16,097 nt of DNA from Burkholderiales bacterium. Lineage in GTDB: Bacteria > Pseudomonadota > Gammaproteobacteria > Burkholderiales > Usitatibacteraceae. Positions within the stretch are counted from its first letter, which is position 1; every line of letters begins with the position of its first letter. Where the stretch lies: NCBI GenBank assembly GCA_017880705.1, contig JADGRS010000022.1, positions 1 to 16,097 on the forward strand, read 5' to 3'. This document shows positions 1-6,272 of this stretch, piece by piece. The notes under the pieces are model-generated. The model made no database searches, was not told the DNA's origin, and was given only the letters and a program-made list of their open reading frames with translations. The position numbers and the translations under genes were made by a program.

Positions 1-36
1 CGTCGAGACGGCGTCGATCAGTCCCTGCAGGCTCAC
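1..36 (-). CDS. 5' end of a downstream gene, possibly RND/MMPL transporter (partial)
   Basis: A GTG codon at 36-34 (minus strand) overlaps the TGA stop of the YCF48-like gene in the arrangement GTGA. It opens a frame that stays open to the window edge and reads MSLQGLIDAVST. A four-base stop/start overlap is typical of translationally coupled genes in one operon. Twelve codons are too few to identify the product. From general knowledge, DUF1302-DUF1329-YCF48 sets are often followed by an RND-superfamily (MMPL-type) exporter, so that is my guess. No strong ribosome-binding site precedes the GTG, which would fit coupling to the upstream gene. The start could also lie outside the window. Confidence 0.42.
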   Translation of the reverse strand, partial: MSLQGLIDAVST

Positions 37-998
37 GGCTTCACCGTGGGGAGCGCCACCTGCAGCGCGCCCCCCTCCCCGAGGAACAGCACGCTGCCGG
101 GCGCGCCGAGGATGGGCTTGGCGAAGGCCCTGGTGGTGCCGGTGCCGATCGGAACGAACGAGCGTCCCTGGTCGCGGCTCACCAGCGCCGTTCCCGCCGA
201 GCCCGCGAGAACGATTGCGCCATCGGGGAGCTTCTCGCCGCCGATCAGCGTGGCCGTCGAGGGATTGTCGACCTGTGCCCACGACTTGCCCTTGTCGGCC
301 GAGCGGTAGATGCGTCCGCGCATGCCGAAGGCGAGGACGGCGCCGTCGTCGGTCAAGAGCGCGCCGAAGAGGGAGCCCTTGTACGGCGAGGCGACCGGGG
401 TCCAGCTCTTGCCCCAATCGGCCGAGGCGAGGATGGTCCCCGCTTCACCCAGGATGAGCATGCGCCCTTCGCCCAGCTCTAGGATCGCGTTGAAGTGCTT
501 GTCGTCCGCGGTGATCTTGCGCGCGGCCCATGTCTTGCCGGCGTCGGCGCTCTCGTAGTACGCGCCGTATGCGCCCACCGCGACCGCGAAATCCTTCTTC
601 ACGAATAGCACGTCGAGGAGCGGGCGCCCGTCCGCGGGCGCCGAGAAGCGCTGGGTCCAGGTCTCGCCGCCGTCGGAGCTCGACAGGATCGTGGCATCGT
701 GGCCCACGGCGATGCCGAGCTGGTCGTCCAGGAAATCGACGGCGGTGAGGAGCGGCGCCGCGGGCGACTTCGCCCGCCGCCAGCTCTTCCCCTGGTCGTC
801 GGTGATCACGATGTAGCCGCGGTCCCCGACTGCGACGATGCGATTGCCGATACTCTCGGCGTCCGTGAGCAGCAGCCTCTGCATGGAAGCCGCGCGCAGC
901 GGCCCCGAGGACGGCAGCACCTCCATCGCGGGCGGCGCGGCCCCCGCAGAAAGGACAATGCCGCAGCCAAGGGCTGCGGCACCGATCCATTTCCTCAT
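33..998 (-). CDS. YCF48-like exported Asp-box (BNR) repeat protein
   Basis: The 321-aa product starts with a Sec-type signal peptide: RK at residues 2-3, a hydrophobic stretch to about residue 18, and a likely cut after SAGA near residue 20. The mature part is a beta-propeller-like repeat protein. Six Asp-box motifs can be read (TDDQGKSW, SSDGGETW, SADAGKTW, SADWGKSW, SADKGKSW, SRDQGRSF), each followed by a short strand pattern. This is the YCF48/Hcf136 type, named after a photosystem II assembly factor. In non-photosynthetic bacteria it is usually an envelope protein of unknown role, often beside DUF1302/DUF1329 and RND genes, as here. It lies 55 nt downstream of the DUF1329 gene on the same strand. 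No good Shine-Dalgarno precedes the ATG, but the signal peptide fixes the start well. A structural or scaffolding role in a transport complex is inference. Confidence 0.88.
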   Translation of the reverse strand: MRKWIGAAALGCGIVLSAGAAPPAMEVLPSSGPLRAASMQRLLLTDAESIGNRIVAVGDRGYIVITDDQGKSWRRAKSPAAPLLTAVDFLDDQLGIAVGHDATILSSSDGGETWTQRFSAPADGRPLLDVLFVKKDFAVAVGAYGAYYESADAGKTWAARKITADDKHFNAILELGEGRMLILGEAGTILASADWGKSWTPVASPYKGSLFGALLTDDGAVLAFGMRGRIYRSADKGKSWAQVDNPSTATLIGGEKLPDGAIVLAGSAGTALVSRDQGRSFVPIGTGTTRAFAKPILGAPGSVLFLGEGGALQVALPTVKP

Positions 999-1053
999 GA
1001 CGGCGCGTCGCGCGACGGCGTGATACGCGATGGCGGCGTCGCGCTGAGGGTCG

Positions 1054-2418
1054 TCAGCGAATCCCCGTTCCGCGCAGGTTGTTCGGCGTGTAGTCGCCGG
1101 GCGAGCGCTTGATCGGTTCGTAGATGTTCTTCTCCTCGTTGCGCAGGCCCATGGCGATATAGCGCCCCGACTGCAGATCGTTGTGGACTTCCACGGTGCC
1201 GTAGAACATGGGGACGTTGTACCAGTTCTCGTTGTGCAGCTCGGCCACGCGCCACAACTCGCCGCGCCCGTCGTACTTGTCGATCACGAGGATCGACCAG
1301 CTGTCCTCGTCGATGTAGAACGTGCGGCGCGCGTAGATGTGGCTGGTGCCGGCCTTCAGCGTGGAATCGACCACCCAGACGCGATGCAGCTCGTAGCGGG
1401 CGAGGTCCTGGTTGATATGCCCGGGCTTCAGCACGTCCGTGTACTTGAGGCTCGGGTCCGAGAGCTTGTACGAGTTGTAGGGCACGTACATCTCGCGCTT
1501 GCCGACCAGCTTCCAGTCGTAGCGGTCGGTCGCCCCGTTGTACATCCCGAAGTCGTCGTTGGTGCGCAGGCCGTCGGCCGCGGTGCCCGGGTTGTCGTAG
1601 CCGACGTTCGGGGCGAGCCGCACGCGGCGCTGGCCCGGGTTGTAGGTCCACGCCGAGCGCGGCTCCTTCGCCTGGTTCACCGTCTCGTGCACGAGCAGGA
1701 TCTGGCCCGCGAGGCGCGCCGGCGCCGTGACCGACTGCAGGTAGTTCAGCTTCTTGTTCGCCTCGCGCTGCGCGGCGGGTTTGGAGCAGTTGCCATACGA
1801 GTAGTCGTACTCGTACTCGAACTTCACCAGCGCGTAGTCCCCGGTGCGGGTTACCGCGGCCTGGTCCCAGTTCTGCGCGAAGGTGTCGCCCGCGTAGTGC
1901 AGCTCCGCATTCCAGATCGCCTCGTTGCCGTCCTTCGGAATCGGGAACGGGACTCCGCCGCTGCAGCCGACGACGCCGTTTCCGCCATCCGCGAGCTTCG
2001 CCTTGGCGGCGCATTCCTTCGTCTCGTTGTAGGCGCATGTGGGATACGAGGCGCTGCGGCGCGTCGGGTACACGACCATCTTGTAGTCGGGGTATTTCTT
2101 GATGAGCGCGATCTGCCCCGGCGCCAGGTTGTCCTTGTACTTGTCGACGTTGCTCTGGTCGATCGTGAAGAGGGGCTTGTCCGACGCGTAGGGATCGGGA
2201 TAGTTGCCGCCCGGCTTGTACGAGGGCATGACGCGCGTGATGCCTCCGTCCCATGCGGGAATGGTGCCCGCGGCGTTGCCCGCCTTCTCGGCGCCCATGG
2301 GCGTGAGCGTGGTGCCGAGCTTGGCGAGGTCGCTCGCCGAAAGCTCGGCGGCGGCCGGCAGCGTGAAGGCGACGCCCAATGCGAGCGCGGCCCACGTTTT
2401 CTTCGAAGTCACCGACAT
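1054..2418 (-). CDS. DUF1329 family exported protein (LolB-like fold family)
   Basis: The 454-aa product has a signal peptide (KK at residues 6-7, hydrophobic core, likely cleavage after LPAAA near residue 24), so it is exported to the periplasm or outer membrane. The mature start ELSASDLAKLGTTLTPMGAEKAG followed by AGTIPAWDGGI is typical of DUF1329, as are the many aromatic residues and the length near 450. The family is thought to have a lipoprotein-localisation-like (LolB-like) beta fold with a hydrophobic cavity, but its biochemical role is not established. A GAGGAGA ribosome-binding site lies 7 nt before the ATG. It follows the DUF1302 gene by 39 nt and precedes the YCF48-like gene. DUF1302 and DUF1329 genes are almost always neighbours and presumably work together; handling of a hydrophobic molecule is inference. 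There is no lipobox cysteine at the cleavage site. Confidence 0.9.
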   Translation of the reverse strand: MSVTSKKTWAALALGVAFTLPAAAELSASDLAKLGTTLTPMGAEKAGNAAGTIPAWDGGITRVMPSYKPGGNYPDPYASDKPLFTIDQSNVDKYKDNLAPGQIALIKKYPDYKMVVYPTRRSASYPTCAYNETKECAAKAKLADGGNGVVGCSGGVPFPIPKDGNEAIWNAELHYAGDTFAQNWDQAAVTRTGDYALVKFEYEYDYSYGNCSKPAAQREANKKLNYLQSVTAPARLAGQILLVHETVNQAKEPRSAWTYNPGQRRVRLAPNVGYDNPGTAADGLRTNDDFGMYNGATDRYDWKLVGKREMYVPYNSYKLSDPSLKYTDVLKPGHINQDLARYELHRVWVVDSTLKAGTSHIYARRTFYIDEDSWSILVIDKYDGRGELWRVAELHNENWYNVPMFYGTVEVHNDLQSGRYIAMGLRNEEKNIYEPIKRSPGDYTPNNLRGTGIR

Positions 2419-2457
2419 GTTGTCTCTCCTCGTCTTTATATTTGGGTCGAATCGCGG

Positions 2458-4362
2458 CTAGAACGAATAGCTCACGCTGAACGAATAGAAGTCCCGGTCC
2501 TTGAGCGGGTTCGCGCTCGAGCAGAAGCTCGCGGGCTGGGTGGGCGGCACGCCCGACACGTCCGTGCCGCAATACGTGCGGCCTCCGAAGAAGCCGGTGT
2601 ATTGCAAATCCACCCCCCATTTGCGCTGGTAGTCCCACGTCACGCCAACGGAGGCGGACTTGACGCCCTCGTTGAAGTTGGGACCCACGCCCTTCACGTC
2701 GTGCGAAAAGGCGACACGGGGCGACACGCTCCCGCCGAGGAGGGCGTTCGCATACTCGAGCCTCGCCACGGCGCGATATCCCCACGAGAAGCTGGTGGCG
2801 AACCCGTCGGTCTGCATCGAGCCGCCCGACGTGAGGGTCGCTCCGAAGGCCGTGGCCGGCAGGTAGGCGCCGGGCCCGTTGAACTTCACGTCCGTCGGCA
2901 TGTTGTGGAAATAGTCGAACCCCGCTTCTCCCACGAGCACCAGCTGCTCCGCTCCGGCGACGGTCGGCCACGACTTCGTGGCGGTGAGCTGCGCCTGGCT
3001 CATCTTCAGGCGCTGGTAGCCTTGCAGGTAGGTGTGCGCCGGGACGAGCGCGGCGGCGGTGGCTCCGACGGGTGCGCCGGGGATCTGCGTGAAGCCGGTG
3101 ATGACGTTGGGAAGGCCCAGGGTCGCGAGGATCAGCTCCGCCGTCGCGTACTGCACCGGCTGGTTGGGACGATAGGAGTATTCGCCCTGGATCGCCACGC
3201 CCCCTGGCGCAGCCGTGTTGAAGCTCATCCCGTACAGCCTGATGTTTTCGGGATACTCGGCGAAATACGTCGCGGTCCCGTTCTGCGCCGCGTTGAGCGG
3301 CCCGCCGGTGACGATCGAGGTGAGCGTCGACGACGAGGTGCTCGGTGTGCCCGTCAGCGACGAGAAGAGCGGCGTGCGGCTGTGGTAATTCATGTAGTAC
3401 ACGCCGAACTCGGTGTTGTTGAATTCGTGCGCGAAGTAGCGGAAGGCGACGCCGTACTGGCCGTTGTCGCTCGGGTTGTGGTCCGCGGTACGGGGCGCCC
3501 AGACCGACGCTGCCGGATTGAACGGGCCGTAAAGCGCGGTCGCGACGGGGCCGGCCCCAGGCGTGGCCAACGGGATCGGATTCGACAGCGGGAAGTGCTG
3601 GTCCTGCCGCCGCCCGAAGGTGACGATCGCGCGGTCCGCGTCGTCCGAGATCGTATCGTTGTTCGAGAAGTACGATCCGCGCGGATCGATGCGGGTCTTG
3701 TCCCAGTTGGTGAGGTAGAAGCCCTCGATGGCGGCCGACTTCGTCAGCTCCTGGCTCGCCCAGATGCCGGTCGTGGGGATGAGCCCTTCCTTCAGCTCCG
3801 AGCCGGGAATGCGCAGCTTGGAGACATCGACGGGGTTGATCACGTTGATGCCGCCGGGGATGAACGTGCTCTCGCCCCAGCTGATCACCTGGCGCCCGGC
3901 GCGCAGGCGAAGCGTCTTGCCCGCGGGCTCGAAGACGCCGCTTATGAACCCGTCGAGGCCGACCACGTTCTTGCCAAGCCGGTCGCGCCCCGTGGGGCCG
4001 AGCTTGTCGCTATCGTGCAGGTCGAAGTCGTAGAAGGCGAGCCCGCGCCCGAAGAAGCCCCAGTTCTGCCACTTGAGCTCGACGTCCATCGTCGCCTTGA
4101 CGACGTTCGCGAACGCCTTTCCCTTCTTGAAGTTCAGGTCGCCGTCGTCCTCGTTCACCGAGCGCGAGGTGCCGCCGTTGGCGATGCCGATGAGCGCGGG
4201 GTCGGCATCCTTCGCGCGAATGGAGATGCCGTAGGAGACGGTGGTGTCGACGCTCGACTTGAGGCCGTTGTCGAATTCGAACTGCACGGCGAACGCCGGG
4301 GCTGCGCCGGCGAGCGCGACAGCGATCGCAAGCGGTTTTGCGACGGGACGGAAAGCTTTCAT
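2458..4362 (-). CDS. DUF1302 family outer-membrane protein
   Basis: The 634-aa product begins with a signal peptide (MKAFRPVAKPLAIAVALAG, likely cut after APAFA near residue 25). It ends in the run FYSFSVSYSF with a terminal phenylalanine, the classic beta-signal recognised by the outer-membrane barrel assembly machinery. In between are alternating polar/aromatic strands and short Gly/Asn/Asp turns typical of a porin-sized barrel. The N-terminal motif VQFEFDNGLKSSVDTTVSYG is characteristic of DUF1302. GAGGAG lies 9 nt before the ATG. It is the first gene of the envelope set and sits 84 nt after the thiolase on the same strand. Family members are found near DUF1329 and RND transporters and near lipid, ester or steroid catabolism genes. 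A role as an outer-membrane channel or receptor for a hydrophobic substrate is inference. Two cysteines near the C-terminus (TYCGT, SFCSS) could form a loop disulfide. Confidence 0.9.
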   Translation of the reverse strand: MKAFRPVAKPLAIAVALAGAAPAFAVQFEFDNGLKSSVDTTVSYGISIRAKDADPALIGIANGGTSRSVNEDDGDLNFKKGKAFANVVKATMDVELKWQNWGFFGRGLAFYDFDLHDSDKLGPTGRDRLGKNVVGLDGFISGVFEPAGKTLRLRAGRQVISWGESTFIPGGINVINPVDVSKLRIPGSELKEGLIPTTGIWASQELTKSAAIEGFYLTNWDKTRIDPRGSYFSNNDTISDDADRAIVTFGRRQDQHFPLSNPIPLATPGAGPVATALYGPFNPAASVWAPRTADHNPSDNGQYGVAFRYFAHEFNNTEFGVYYMNYHSRTPLFSSLTGTPSTSSSTLTSIVTGGPLNAAQNGTATYFAEYPENIRLYGMSFNTAAPGGVAIQGEYSYRPNQPVQYATAELILATLGLPNVITGFTQIPGAPVGATAAALVPAHTYLQGYQRLKMSQAQLTATKSWPTVAGAEQLVLVGEAGFDYFHNMPTDVKFNGPGAYLPATAFGATLTSGGSMQTDGFATSFSWGYRAVARLEYANALLGGSVSPRVAFSHDVKGVGPNFNEGVKSASVGVTWDYQRKWGVDLQYTGFFGGRTYCGTDVSGVPPTQPASFCSSANPLKDRDFYSFSVSYSF

Positions 4363-4446
4363 GGAGCCATTCTCCTCTTCGGTTTCGTTATTGTGATTTC
4401 GTTTTCGTTGGATATTGGATACTGCGTTTCGCGGCTATTGTGCATT
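4363..4446 (-). other. AT-richer gap between thiolase and DUF1302 genes
   Basis: This 84-nt spacer separates the tightly packed beta-oxidation genes from the envelope genes on the same strand. It is visibly richer in A/T than the rest of the window and, on the minus strand, contains repeated CGAAA-like words (AACGAAAACGAAATCACAATAACGAAACCG split over 4371-4410). It carries the ribosome-binding site of the DUF1302 gene. I see no stem followed by a T run that would make a terminator, and no convincing -35/-10 pair. It may hold a separate promoter for the envelope genes or an mRNA processing region; that is inference from composition only. Confidence 0.35.
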
Positions 4447-5649
4447 TTATCGCAGCGACTCGAAAAGCCCCGCCGCGCCCATTCCCGTTCCGATGCACAT
4501 CGTCACCATTCCGTAGCGTCCGCCGGCGCGCTTCATGCCGTGGACGAGAGTGGCGGTGCGCACCGCGCCCGTGGCGCCGAGCGGATGGCCCAGGGCGATC
4601 GCGCCGCCCTGCGGATTCACCTTCGCGGGATCGAGGCCGAGGTCCTTGATCACCGCGAGCGCCTGGGCGGCGAACGCCTCGTTCAGCTCGATCCAGTCGA
4701 GGTCGTCCTGCTTCACGCCCGCTTGCGCGAGCACCTTCGGAATCGCCTTGATGGGGCCGATGCCCATGATCTCCGGCGGCACGCCCGCGACGGCGAAGCT
4801 CACGAAGCGCGCGAGCGGCTGGATGTTGTATTTCTTCAAGGCGCGCTCGCTCATGAGGATCACGGCGGCCGCGCCGTCGGACATCTGCGAGCTGTTGCCG
4901 GCGGTGACGCTGCCGCGCGCCGCGAAGACGGTCCTCAGCTTCGCGAGCGTCTCGGCGGTCGTGTCGGGCCGCGGCCCCTCGTCGGTGTCCGCGACCTTCT
5001 TGCGCCGGACGATCTGTCCCGAGCCGAGGTCGGGAGACGCGCTCTCGACCTCATAGGGAAGGATCTCTTCCTTGAACTGCCCGGCGGCGATCGCCTTGCT
5101 CGCCTTCGCGTGGCTCGCCACCGCGAACGCATCCTGCTCGTCGCGCGTCACCTTCCATTGCTTCGCCACGTTCTCCGCGGTGATGCCCATGCCGTAAGCG
5201 ATCGCGACGTTCTCGTTGTTCTGGAAGACGGCGTCGTTCAGCGCGACCTTGTTGCCCATCATCGGCACCATCGACATCGATTCCGTTCCGGCGGCGATCA
5301 CCACGTCGTCGTCGCCCGTGCGGATGCGATCGGCGGCGAGCGCGACCGCCTGCACGCCCGACGAGCAGAAGCGGTTGATGGTCATCGCGGGGACGCTGTC
5401 GGGAAGGCCCGCGAGGAGCACCCCGATGCGCGCCACGTTCATGCCCTGCTCGGCTTCGGGCATCGCGCATCCCACGATCACGTCGGCGATGTCGTGGGGA
5501 TCGAGCCCCGGCACCTGCGCCATCACGCCTTTCAGCACATGCGCGAGCATGTCATCGGGACGCACGTGGCGGAACATTCCACGCGGGGCTTTGCCGACGG
5601 GCGTACGGACCGCGGCGACGATGTAGGCATCCTGGATCTGTCGGGTCAT
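4447..5649 (-). CDS. acetyl-CoA C-acyltransferase (thiolase), first copy
   Basis: This 400-aa protein is a type II thiolase that cleaves 3-ketoacyl-CoA with free CoA to give acetyl-CoA and a shortened acyl-CoA, the last step of beta-oxidation. It has the nucleophilic cysteine in NRFCSSGVQ (Cys95), the histidine in GGAIALGHPLGATGA (His355) and the second cysteine in MCIGTGMGAAG (Cys385). The length is normal for the family. The start is the ATG at 5649 (MTRQIQDAYIVAAVRTPVGK) because GAGGAA lies 6 nt upstream and homologous thiolases begin here. A longer open frame to 5826 runs through the preceding gene and is not family-like. The stop of the preceding small membrane-protein gene lies inside this ribosome-binding site, so the two are probably coupled. 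It is likely the thiolase partner of the FadN-type enzyme. Confidence 0.95.
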   Translation of the reverse strand: MTRQIQDAYIVAAVRTPVGKAPRGMFRHVRPDDMLAHVLKGVMAQVPGLDPHDIADVIVGCAMPEAEQGMNVARIGVLLAGLPDSVPAMTINRFCSSGVQAVALAADRIRTGDDDVVIAAGTESMSMVPMMGNKVALNDAVFQNNENVAIAYGMGITAENVAKQWKVTRDEQDAFAVASHAKASKAIAAGQFKEEILPYEVESASPDLGSGQIVRRKKVADTDEGPRPDTTAETLAKLRTVFAARGSVTAGNSSQMSDGAAAVILMSERALKKYNIQPLARFVSFAVAGVPPEIMGIGPIKAIPKVLAQAGVKQDDLDWIELNEAFAAQALAVIKDLGLDPAKVNPQGGAIALGHPLGATGAVRTATLVHGMKRAGGRYGMVTMCIGTGMGAAGLFESLR

Positions 5650-5655
5650 GAGCGT

Positions 5656-5661
5656 TTCCTC
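5656..5661 (-). promoter_or_regulatory. thiolase ribosome-binding site overlapping upstream stop codon
   Basis: On the minus strand the junction reads TGAGGAAACGCTCATG. TGA is the stop of the membrane-protein gene and GAGGAA is the Shine-Dalgarno of the thiolase, 6 nt before its ATG. This decides the thiolase start at 5649 rather than the longer frame. Confidence 0.75.
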
Positions 5662-6262
5662 AGAATGAGCACTTCCAGCCGGGCACAGCGGGCGCGACAT
5701 CCTGCGGCCGGACGGTTCGGCCGAGGACCTTCGTGTAGTCGTCCGCAATCGATTGGTACTCCCGCAGCAAGTCACGCTCCGAGCGGGCATAACGCCGCAT
5801 CTCGTCGCACCATGTCGCGGTCGCATTCCAGCGCGGATTCGCGGGCGAATACTCCGCGAGGCGGAATTCGGCGAGCTTTACCGTCCACTGGCGATCGGGC
5901 GCACGAATCGACCTGCCGTGGAAAAACGCGATGCTTTCCGCGCGGTCTTGCCATCGCTCCAGCAGCCCGGGCTCACGCCGGGCCTGCACATCGAAAAAGC
6001 GCACCGCGGCATCGAGCTTGCCCGCTTCGTGGAGCATCGCTTGCGCCGGCCGCGTTTCCGCCATTTGGTGGCGCGTGAAGACGTCCGAGCCCGCCCCCAT
6101 CATCAAGTCACTCGTGAAACGGCTGCCCGCGTGGAAGCCGAAGCGGGCTCCGAGATAGAAGACGAAGCCCAGCAGCAACAGGCCCGCGACGAGCGGAGCC
6201 CACGGATGCCAGCGCAGCGCGGGGGAAGGCTGGAGGTATCGGCGGATGACGGTTGCGTCCAT
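5660..6262 (-). CDS. unrecognised single-pass membrane protein in the beta-oxidation operon
   Basis: I do not recognise this 200-aa protein. A short basic N-terminus (IRRYLQPSPALRWHP) leads into one hydrophobic segment at about residues 21-39 (WAPLVAGLLLLGFVFYLGA). By the positive-inside rule the remaining 160 residues should lie in the periplasm. That part is soluble-looking, charged and mainly helical, with many Trp, Arg and Glu residues and two cysteines (TWCDEM, and WKCSF at the very end) that could form a disulfide outside the membrane. The start at 6262 is chosen because AGGAGG lies 4 nt upstream; the frame is open further to 6379 but only inside the FadN-type gene. It sits between the FadN-type gene (8-nt gap) and the thiolase (10-nt gap), so it is surely co-transcribed. 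Codon use matches the neighbours. A link between membrane and fatty-acid oxidation is speculation. Confidence 0.82.
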   Translation of the reverse strand: MDATVIRRYLQPSPALRWHPWAPLVAGLLLLGFVFYLGARFGFHAGSRFTSDLMMGAGSDVFTRHQMAETRPAQAMLHEAGKLDAAVRFFDVQARREPGLLERWQDRAESIAFFHGRSIRAPDRQWTVKLAEFRLAEYSPANPRWNATATWCDEMRRYARSERDLLREYQSIADDYTKVLGRTVRPQDVAPAVPGWKCSF

Positions 6263-6266
6263 GAGG

Positions 6267-6272
6267 CCTCCT
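6267..6272 (-). promoter_or_regulatory. ribosome-binding site of the membrane-protein gene, fused to upstream stop
   Basis: The minus strand reads TAGGAGGCCTCATG. The TAG stop of the FadN-type gene (6273-6271) is embedded in a perfect AGGAGG, 4 nt before the ATG at 6262. This shows the small gene is translated and points to coupling with the upstream gene. Confidence 0.75.

Noticed and set aside
960..998. A lipoprotein signal in the YCF48-like protein (Cys12 in AALGC)
   Set aside because: The residue at -3 is Ala, the hydrophobic stretch before the cysteine is too short, and a better signal peptidase I site follows near residue 20.
5650..5826. A longer N-terminus for the first thiolase
   Set aside because: The extra 59 codons overlap the membrane-protein gene and do not resemble thiolases. 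A good ribosome-binding site supports the start at 5649.
1183..6078. A 1631-codon open frame on the plus strand, antisense to the DUF1329, DUF1302, thiolase and membrane-protein genes
   Set aside because: The translation is dominated by Arg, Val, His, Asp and Ala with no recognisable domain, as expected for the mirror frame of GC-rich genes. It crosses several well-supported minus-strand genes with intact family motifs. Its length is striking, but composition explains it.
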